The notes below the pieces were generated by a model. It ran no database searches. It was not told the DNA's origin and was given only the letters and a program-made list of their open reading frames with translations. Positions 56,699-64,000 of a stretch of DNA of 64,000 nucleotides are shown one piece after another. Source of the stretch: Neostapfia colusana (taxonomy: Eukaryota > Streptophyta > Magnoliopsida > Poales > Poaceae). The position numbers were made by a program, and so were the translations under genes. The stretch is from contig JASWHV010000011.1 in NCBI GenBank assembly GCA_030760725.1, positions 78,841,765 through 78,905,764 on the forward strand, in the 5' to 3' direction. Each line of letters opens with the position of its first letter. Positions within the stretch are counted from its first letter, which is position 1.

Positions 56699-56801
56699 TG
56701 TGGAGGAGGTCGCCCGACTTGTACCTGCTTGGTTCCAGCATGAGTAACTTCTAGGTCTCCTGCTCGCATTGTATGCCCTTCTGTATGTCAGAGCTCTGCC
56801 T

Positions 56802-56809
56802 TGAATAAA
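56802..56809 (+). terminator. Poly(A) signal for the antisense ORF of G
   Basis: gaataaag in cttgaataaagacttttttg, on the ORF's strand and about 105 bases after its stop, followed by a T-rich stretch. It supports independent plus-strand transcription. Confidence 0.55.
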
Positions 56810-56859
56810 GACTTTTTTGTTTGAAGTCTGTGTGTCTTGAGTTGTTGATGTAGGCTTCG

Positions 56860-58150
56860 GACCCTTGGTAGTGCAAGGGTCCAGAATGACTTAGTCGAGG
56901 TGGATAGCTCTTTGCCAATGTGGCAAGCTTGTTCATCCGGGTCCTTAGCAGCGTAAGGACCCAGAGTGCTTCGACAGTGTGGCTAACTCGTCTTCCCGAG
57001 TCCTTGGCAGCACAAGGACCCGAAGGAACCTTGGCCTGTGTCGTCGGCTTGTTGTAGTTGGAGCTCTGAGTTCTCTGCTTGTCGTCGTGGCGGTCCAACG
57101 TCATGCGATATGGTTCACCGTGATGGCCCCCTGGTAGGTGTGGCCCTTAAGTTGGGGCGCACCTACCAAGCTAAGTGGCTGGGGCAAGACGTCAGCAGCG
57201 GGCCCCCTGAGAGGTCCAGAATGCTAAGGACCTGTTCGGATCTGCAGACATGGCAGAGAAAAGGGAGCAGTCGTGCTCTCTAGTCACTCTTTCCTGTTTT
57301 TAATTTTGGTGCAGCTTACGGCTCTCAATCGAGCTACGGGGCTTGGTAAATTCGATGTGAGAGCATCTGGGTTATGGTTATAACCTTGCTCAGGGGTAAT
57401 GAGACGTCTGGCTCCCTGGTACTTAGCTGTAGCGTTGGAGAGGCAAAGTGTGGCTTAGGGTTCGGAACTGGACTAAGCAGGCTACACACCCTGAACCTCC
57501 TGCTAGCATTAGCCTTTCGGGGGAGGGACCATTCGGCTCCATAGGGCCCCCGAGCAATGAGACAACCAAAGGACCCCGGGTACACCACAGGTACCTCAAG
57601 CGGACCTGTCTGCAGAAGGATAGCACAACTTCTACTATGGATGAGCACAGGAAAAAGTGACTGGCCACATGACCGTAGCGTTATGGAAAGAAAGCACGAA
57701 AAAGAAAGGGGCGATGTCCAGGGTCCGGTTACTCTCTTGTTCGTAGGTGTGTACCTTCCGGCCCCCAAGTACTCAGTCGTAGCGCTGGGGAGGCAGTGCG
57801 GCAGGCTTAGGGTACGGAACCGCCCTGGACCTCCCGCGGGCGTAACCTTTAAGCGAGGGGATCTTCCAGCGCCACGGGACTTGGGACAAGTATATAGGGC
57901 GGGCTCCAGACATGCCATCTACAGTTGATATGCATGATTGAGCACAAAATGTAAAGATAGGGAGAGAAGGAGACACAGGGTAGGACAGATTTTCCTCATA
58001 TCGGATTTTATTCATAGGAGGAGACAGGCCGTACAAGAAGGCAGCGACCCGCTCCGGATTGTAAGAGTAGCAGGACTCCTCTGGATTTTAGTTGTTCTAA
58101 GCGCTGCTCCTAGACTCTATGACACCCTTACAAAGAAAAAAGAGCCCTAC
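56860..58150. repeat. Hairpins and tandem units of G spacer
   Basis: Palindromes at 56860-56882 (gacccttggtagtgcaagggtcc), 56939-56962 (gggtccttagcagcgtaaggaccc) and 56998-57021. Tandem units near 57381-57600 and 57745-57905. Homologous, element for element, to 51861-53440 in F. No gene. Confidence 0.75.
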
Positions 58151-58154
58151 CGCT

Positions 58155-59230
58155 GCGCTAGGGATAGAACTTACGATGGTGCTCTATGTTCCATGTATTG
58201 GGTAGAGGTACCCCATCCTCTGTGGCCAGGCGTACACAACCGGGGCGGCATACTTGTGTCACTCGGAAGGGACCCTCCCAGCTGGGAGAGAGTTTGTGCG
58301 CCCCTTCTTGGGAAAGTATTCGCCGAAGCACCAGGTTGTCCACCATGAGCTGTCTACTCCGCGCGAACCGTTGCTGATAACGTCAGAGTGCCTAGCGGAA
58401 CCGTGCATTTCTTGTAGCTGCTTGCCACCTTCGCTCATCGACATGGTCGACATCTTCATGCCGGAGCTGGTCCTGAGTGGCTTCATTGTAAGCTTGGACA
58501 CGGGATAAGCCCATGGTGATCTTCAGGTGGAGGACAACCTCAACCCCATACACCAGGAAGAAGGGCGTATCCCATGTCGCGCGACAGAGGGACGTCCGGC
58601 TAGTCCACAGTGCACACGAAAGCTCTTCTACCCCATTGGCACCATGCTTCTTCAATTAGTCATAGGTTCGCGTCTTGAGTCCCCTAAGTATCTCGTTGTT
58701 TGCTCTTTTGACTTGACCGTTGCTCTCTGGGTGAGCAACAGAAGCGTAGCAAACTTGGATGCCAAGGTCTTCGCAGTGGTCTTGCAACACTGCACTGGTG
58801 AACTGGGTCCCGTTGTCGGTGATGATTCTGTTTGGGACTCTGAACCGGCAGATGATTGACTTGATGAACTTGACTGTTGACTCATTGTTGATTGTTACTA
58901 CAGGGGCAGCTTCCGGCCACTTGGTGAACTTGTCTATGGTGACATAGAGGTACCGGTACCCTCCGATGGATCTGGGGAATGGCACCAGAATGTACAGCCC
59001 CCACACAGCGTAAGACCATCAGGGTAGGATCATCTGCAGCGTCTGTGTCGGTGTGTGGATTTGCTTGGCGTGGAACTTGCACGCCTTGCATCTCTTGACC
59101 AGCTCGACGGCATCCCTGAGAGCAGTCGGCCAGTAGAAGCCATGCCAGAAGGCTTTACCGACAAGCATGTGGGAAGATGCATGGTTCCCACACTCGCCTC
59201 CATGGCTCTCTGCGAGCAAGTCGCAACCCT
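58155..59230 (-). pseudogene. pol: G integrase and pol end, in-frame stops
   Basis: One frame from the zinc region (HGGECGNHASSHMLVGKAFWHGFYWP, then CKACKF) through VTIDKFTKWPEA, IITDNGTQFTS, ILRGLKTRTYD, FFLVYGVEVVL to SWEGPFRVTQVCRPGCVRL and HHRKFYP. Stops: TGA near 59019, TAA near 58656, TAG/TGA near 58392. The Glu of the DDE triad is replaced (NGQVKRANNE where NGQVERAN is usual). Dead. Confidence 0.85.
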
Positions 59231-59233
59231 GAA

Positions 59234-60588
59234 TGTGGCCTAGAGGGGGGGTGAATAGGCCTTACAGAGTTTCTTGCACACTTAAAGTAATTGTCAAAAA
59301 CTTTGCTTGACCGGAATAGTCCGGTTGTGTGAGCGGACTAGTCCGGTGTGCCTGAAGTGTGTAGATGTATTAAGTGTTGTGTAGGAGAATTAACTTGTTT
59401 AGCAGCGGAAATAAGAATAACAATTATTTTATTTTAAGTTTACAATGTGAGGTGTGATTATGCCCGTGAATGAGACTTACCAATTTAAAATATGAAGTTT
59501 AGCAACTAGATGTTCTAATCAACAAAAACAAAGAGGCATACGAGACACAAATTTTACCGAGGTTCGATCTCACCAAGAGATCTACGTCTTCGTTGAGGAA
59601 GCTCACACAGAGTCGGGTCTCTAACCCTTTCCCTCTTCAAGTCACCACACAAGGCCGACTTGACTCCACTAGCACGGGTAATCACCGAGTTTGTGGGGCA
59701 ACCTCACACGTTGAGGGCTCCCACAAGAATTACAATGAGAAAGCGATCAAATACACTCAAAAAGATTACAATGCAGAATATGAGTGTAGAGAGATCAAAC
59801 CCCAAGAGCTCACAACGAAGGAACGACGATCTCCCAATCCCAAATCCAAGTGTTTGATTGATTTTCACCTTTTTCGCACCTTAGATGTGTGGGAAGATGT
59901 GTTTTTGGGCTCTTGGGACAGGTGGCGGCGCTAGGGTTTGAGTTTTTTTAGCAGTATGAGTCATGTCTCTTCGTTGGAAGGCCGTGGATCACCAATTTAT
60001 ATGGTTTCCAAAAAAGTTATCGTTGTAAAACCTAATACCGGACTAGTCCGGTATATGATCGGACTTGTCCGGTCTACTTCCAGTGGGAAAAGCGGACTAG
60101 TCCGGTCTAAAACCGGACTTGTCCGGTGCTATGTGAAGTGGGGTTCCAGAAAGTTCAGTGGACTAGTCCTATCGCATGGATGGACTAGTCTGTAGTCCTC
60201 TAAAGAGGACAACAGAAACATGAGCGGACTAGTCTGGTCTAAAACCGGACTTGTCCGGTTGCATTCCAGTAACCTGACCGGACTAGTCCGGTCCATGAAC
60301 GGACTAGTCTAGTGTCCAGTGGATTTTAGTTGATTTTTAAACCCCTTTCCCTTACGCAAAGTCATGAGCTCTTGGGATGTGTCTCTCACACACACCCTAT
60401 ACATTTAAATCTACTTTGCTCTTCTAAATTCCACTAAAGTCTTCCTTTTCGGGCACCACTCTATTTTTCACCTTTTTGTGTGCACCGAGCTAGTTCACTT
60501 TGTTTGTCCTGCAATCATTTCACTAGGATCTCATATGCTTGTCATCAATTCTCTAAAACCCACAAGGGATACCCTAGATGCACTTTCA
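59234..60588 (-). repeat. 3' LTR of a SIRE-type Ty1/copia element (H)
   Basis: On the minus strand it starts TGAAAGTGCATCTAGGG (60588) next to a purine tract and ends ...cctattcacccccc then ctctaggccaca. That pair of end motifs is familiar from grass SIRE/Opie-like LTRs. It contains about twelve ccggactagtccggt-type palindromes in two groups (59309-59345 and 60041-60312) and a TATA-like ccatataaat on the minus strand near 59994-60003. Inserted in G's integrase. The left end is accurate to a few bases. Confidence 0.75.
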
Positions 60589-60604
60589 ATCTCCCCCTTT
60601 TTAG
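60589..60604 (-). other. Polypurine tract of H
   Basis: Minus strand ctaaaaagggggagat directly before the LTR terminus. It fixes this LTR as the 3' one and the element as minus-oriented. Confidence 0.8.
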
Positions 60605-60956
60605 TGATTGATGACAACCATTTGAGATATCACAATTAAGAAGAAAAAATTGATTTTTCATAAAGTGTGCATATATGAGAGTAATGAATAACTAACAAGA
60701 AAAACTTCTCTCATATGCGCACACCTTATGGTGGGGTGACTAACAAAGTGTGTGATCAACAAAAATGTGATGAACGAGGATAAAAGATAACAACGCATCA
60801 CAATACTATGAAGCATCACACATAAGGTAAATAGTCAAATTACAGTAGTTTTAAAAAATAAGTACAAGTCCTCGATCATAGATCCTTAATGACTTATCCT
60901 AGATAATCTCTCCCCCTTTGGCATCAAGGCACCAAAAAGGGAAAAATCGAGTGGAA
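60605..60956 (-). other. H 3' untranslated region
   Basis: AT-rich, about 350 bases between the extra ORF and the polypurine tract; no credible frame. The end tggttgtcatcaatcac before the tract is typical of grass copia elements of this type. Confidence 0.55.
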
Positions 60957-62090
60957 TCACTCATCGCCGTTCCCACTTTCACTCTCAGTCCTATCTTCAT
61001 CTTCCTCTTCACCTTGATCTTCATCATCTTGACCATGTAGAGGGTTAGCAGCTGAACCACCACCAAACCCAAGGGAGCTCAACTCTTGGTCAGTGAAGGT
61101 TGGCATTTCAATGAAGTCTTCAGCTGAGTCCTCAGAAACCTCAAGTGATCCTTGTGGCTCAATTTCCAGTTTGGCACAGATGGCTTGGATGTTGGCTTTT
61201 ACATATTTTTGATGCTTCTTCCTGGCCAATCTGTCTTCATGTTGCTTAACTTCAACTTTGCGGCAAGAGGCAAAGATAGAAGATAGCATCTTGAATATGC
61301 CACTTGAGGATTCCCGAGTAGAGGAGGTTGCATGAGTGGTAGCTGCAGCCTCAGATCTTGTCTCCTCTTGAGCTCTCTTGGACCTTCTTTCCTCTTCGGG
61401 TGAGGCAGGAGCAGAAGGAGCAGAATATATAGTGGGCTTTTGGGGCCTAAGTCTAGTGTGAGGCACATCCTTTACGAACTCCAGTCCTGTCACTTTCTCA
61501 ATCATGAACATTATGTAGGGTGCATAGCCGCAAGACCGGATGGGATTGATAGAGATATTGACAATATCATTGTAGATGTACTCAAACACATTGAATTTCC
61601 TCTTCTTGCTTATGACCTTCATTAAGGTTCTGAGGGTGCCCTGAACAGTCCCTGCATCTCCCTCTTTGAGAGCTATAGTCTTCCTCAATATCCGATTGAG
61701 GACTACAAAGAAGGGCTTCATGTATTTAGTGGTGGGAGGCTTAAATGGCATTCGTGTATCATAGAGAAAGTGCAGCTGATCTTTCTCCAGTGGTTTCAAG
61801 TTGTGAATCACAAGTTCATTGTCCAAGGTATGCTCAAGATGAAGGATCCTTGCAAATTCTTCATATGTGACACTGTACTGAGACTCATGTGTCATCCAAA
61901 TCATCCTGTCGTTGTCATCACGAGCGAAGTAGAGAGTAGAGTAGAATTGCGTGATGACTTCATCATTCTAGTCACACTGGAAGGAGAATAGTTCTTTTAG
62001 CCCGTGAAGCTCGAGGGCTGTCACAACCTCCTGATAAGCTTGACATCTCTTGGACTGAAAATAGTCAATATCAACCCACTGACTTTCGAC
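60957..62090 (-). pseudogene. H extra ORF between pol and 3' LTR (putative plant transposon protein)
   Basis: 315 open codons at 61904-60957. The frame extends upstream to about 62090 (VDIDYFQSKRCQAYQEVVTALEL...) with one TAG near 61969, where QCD-stop-NDEV stands for an expected Trp. Motifs: FYSTLYFARD, MIWMTHESQYSVTYEEFARIL, FKPPTTKYMKPFFVVLNRILRKTIA, TVQGTLRTLMKVI, SCGYAPYIMFMIEKVTG. A low-complexity Ser/Ala/Glu middle and an acidic tail (DDEDQGEEEDED) follow. It matches my memory of the grass 'putative plant transposon protein' family (PF20167). Function unknown. Sense orientation relative to H, in the position of env-like genes. The N-terminus is lost at 62090. Confidence 0.65.
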
Positions 62091-62093
62091 AAC

Positions 62094-63300
62094 TGATGTT
62101 TGTGTGTGTTAACAGGGTTGCGAACCAGGACCCTTTGTCGGGTGGCCACCCTGGTCCTTTTATAGTCCAAGGACCGGGGCAGTTACAATATGATCTGGGG
62201 CCTGACAGGTGGCCCCGAGGCTGTTTGAACCCTATACATAATCTAGGGTTTTACAGCTATAGTAGAGTGGTTGGTGGAGGAGTTAAGTCCCGTCGCCTGG
62301 CGCGCTGAGCGCCTCTGACCATGCAGCACGTGATGATGAAGACGTTGTCTTGTCGCCGCGTCCTCCCGCTCTGATGGGCGGCTCTGTGTCATTCTCACGC
62401 CTCGCCGCCCTGTCTTGTCACCGTAATGGTGAACGGGCGAAGAACGGAGGCGTGTGCCGTGCGCCATGCTTCTAGGGAAGGCGCGAGCTTTGAATGCACA
62501 GCTTGAAAGTGCACTTCCTCCTTGACTTCTAAGTCCCGCGGCCCACGTCGGATCCTGGGACACGTGGCGGCCCTGGAGCCCTCCTCGGCGGGGAGGAGGC
62601 TCAGAGCCCGAATACACGTGCAGCTCCGGACCTCACCTTTGCGGGGAGGCTTGGTCCAGGGCAAGGGCACGTGGCGGCTCCGGAGCCTTCCTCAGCGGGG
62701 AGGAGGCTCAGAGCCCGGATACACGTGGCAACTCCGTACATCACCTCAGCGGGGAGGCTTGGTCCAGAGCCAAGGGTACGTGGCGGCTTCGGAGCCCTCC
62801 TCACCGGGGAGGAGGCTCAGAGCCCGGATACATGTGGCAGCTTCGGACCTCACCTCAGCGGGGAGATTTGGTCCAGAGCGAAGGGCACGTGGCGGATCCG
62901 GAGCCATCCTCAGCGGGGAGCAGGCTCAAAGCCCGGATACACGTGGTAGCTCCGAACCTCACCTCAACGAGGAGGCTTGGTCCGGGGCCAAGGGCACATG
63001 GCGGCTCCGGAGCCCTCCTCAACGAGGAGGAGGCTCAGAGCCCGGACACACGTGGCAGCTCCGGACCTCACCTCAGCGGGGAGGCTTGGTCCGGGGCCAA
63101 GGGCATATGGCGGCCCCGAAGCCCAGACACACGTGACAGTGCCGGGCCCTGCCTCTGTAGGGAGACCGAGTTCGGGGCCAGGAACACGTGGTCGTGCCAG
63201 CGCCCGCCTCCGTAGGGAGGCGGGGTCTGGGTTGTCTTCTACCCTCCACACGGAGGTACCCGTCTGCAGGGTACCGACACCGGCCTTCACCTCATAAGAT
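62094..63300 (-). repeat. GC-rich LTR-like block (I) with 54/108-bp G-box array
   Basis: A TATA-like ctataaaagg on the minus strand (62155-62164), followed in that direction by a GC-rich leader, suggests an LTR promoter reading left. The array 62559-63215 occupies the upstream part. Edges are uncertain: left about 62094, right about 63300 next to LINE sequence; no duplication found. It could be a solo or truncated LTR. Open frames along it are repeat artefacts. Confidence 0.5.
62559..63215 (+). repeat. Tandem array, about 13 half-units of ~54 bp
   Basis: Alternating half-units acacgtggcagctccgg / acctcacctcagcgggg and gcacgtggcggctccgg / agccctcctcagcgggg form a higher-order period of about 108 bases. 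CACGTGGC-like cores sit near 62561, 62615, 62668, 62722, 62778, 62832, 62887, 62940, 62996, 63049 and 63184. The unit resembles A's U3 unit (acacgtg.c.gctc.gga.ctcacctc). Confidence 0.85.
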
Positions 63301-63391
63301 GTTATGGCCATCTTATTACATCATAGTGCAAAGTCACATTGTTCAATGAAAGGAGTACAAAAGACCTAGAACTGGACCAGAATGATTAACA
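63301..63391. other. Unassigned junction
   Basis: About 90 bases between block I and the LINE frame; no poly(T) tail of a minus-strand LINE and no duplication seen. Confidence 0.3.
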
Positions 63392-64000
63392 TTATTGAAA
63401 AGCAATTATGTTGCTAAATCTCCGCCCAAAATGATTGAAGACAACCGACATTGTGGTCTCCAGTAACCTCCAAGCATACTTTATGTAATTAATATGCTCC
63501 TCCGATTTTTGTAGCTGCGCCCATAAACGACACCAGTGTGTTCCTCTGTATAACACATGCATATATGTTTTTATAGAACATGTATTAAAAATAGTATCAT
63601 TTCTACTCAACTGAATCGCCCAACATACTGTTGTTGTCTCTACATACAACATTCCTCTAATCTTCTTCTCAAAATGAGGAAGTCATGTATCAAACATATG
63701 TAAAGTGCTTCTTGGAGTACGTATGCCAAAAGTTGCTTGGATAACTCTCCAAATAGCCCTAGCATACAGACAATCAAAGAAAAGATGTTGAATAGTTTCG
63801 TTATGTAAACAAAATACATACTTCTTATCTCTCTTCCAATTACGTCTAACTAGGTTGTCTTTTGTAAGAATTACTCCTCTATACATATACCATATATATA
63901 AAAAAATTAATCTTTAGTGGTATCTTAATTTTCCACAGCCATTTATAACCAATTATATTATTATTAAAAATCAGATGCGCATACATTGAGTTGACCGAGA
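63392..64000 (-). pseudogene. LINE ORF2 C-terminus (zinc-binding RT end), truncated
   Basis: Minus strand reads YAHLIFNNNIIGYKWLWKIK..., a frameshift at a TA microsatellite near 63893, then MYRGVILTKDNLVRRNW, KYVFCLHNETIQHLFFDCLYARAIWRV, TGA at 63683, then TVCWAIQLSRNDTIFN and the end at 63392. The C..C....H....C pattern with W(K)IKIPLK matches the zinc-binding C-terminal domain of plant non-LTR retrotransposon RT. The rest extends beyond the window. Confidence 0.82.

Larger units (their letters stand above)
55756..59233 (-). mobile_element. Element G: 3' part of a Tat-type gypsy
   Basis: A plus-strand antisense coiled-coil ORF end (55793-56698), a hairpin/tandem-repeat spacer (56860-58150), and a minus-strand integrase region (59230-58155). 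It parallels F's left half and is better preserved. Its right edge is cut by the copia LTR at 59234. Confidence 0.65.

Noticed and set aside
62559..63215. Possible CRISPR-like direct repeats
   Set aside because: Units are contiguous and degenerate with no unique spacers, in a plant retrotransposon context.

Overview
This window is intergenic heterochromatin-type DNA from a large plant genome, most likely a grass (Poaceae). I found no host gene, structural RNA gene, CRISPR array or prokaryotic feature. Nearly every base belongs to nested LTR retrotransposons plus one LINE fragment. The grass assignment rests on the families: Tekay/Del-type chromoviruses with 2.7-3.4 kb LTRs, Tat-type gypsy elements with an antisense coiled-coil ORF, and a SIRE-type copia LTR with arrays of CCGGACTAGTCCGG palindromes. 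The species cannot be read from the sequence.

Layout. Element D (+, Ty3/gypsy chromovirus) is the oldest layer on the left; its pol end is at 33676-34588 and its 3' LTR at 34589-50468. Element B (+, about 1-33675, 5' end outside the window) lies inside D's integrase. Two elements sit inside B: C (-, 2537-15223) in gag with duplication ACTAT, and A (+, 18777-30669) near the end of pol with duplication ACGCA. Element E (-, 35644-48526) sits inside a predicted leader intron of D's LTR. C is the youngest and best preserved: near-identical LTRs and a full gag-pol frame broken by one TAG. A, B and E carry many stops and frameshifts.

From 50469 onward are older remnants: two minus-strand Tat-type gypsy pieces (F 50469-about 54985, G 55756-59233) with plus-strand antisense ORFs, an E-family LTR fragment between them (about 54990-55755), a minus-strand SIRE-type copia 3' end (59234-62093), a GC-rich LTR-like block with a 54/108-bp tandem array (62094-about 63300), and the C-terminus of a LINE ORF2 (63392-64000).

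How the parts work together. In A, B and C, gag ATGs directly follow a splice-acceptor-like CAG. In B and C a second acceptor-like TAG directly precedes the ATG of an extra ORF between primer-binding site and gag. In C that extra protein begins with an in-register copy of the histone H3 tail around lysine 9 (TARKSTGG). The same element encodes an integrase with a C-terminal chromodomain, the module class that reads H3K9 methylation. This is the most novel observation here. Other notable signals are six heat-shock-element-like units at an exact 60-bp period in D's U3, G-box arrays in A's U3 and in the 62.5-63.2 kb block, and about nine degenerate primer-binding-site copies in A. All identities and divergences are by eye; no alignments or searches were run.
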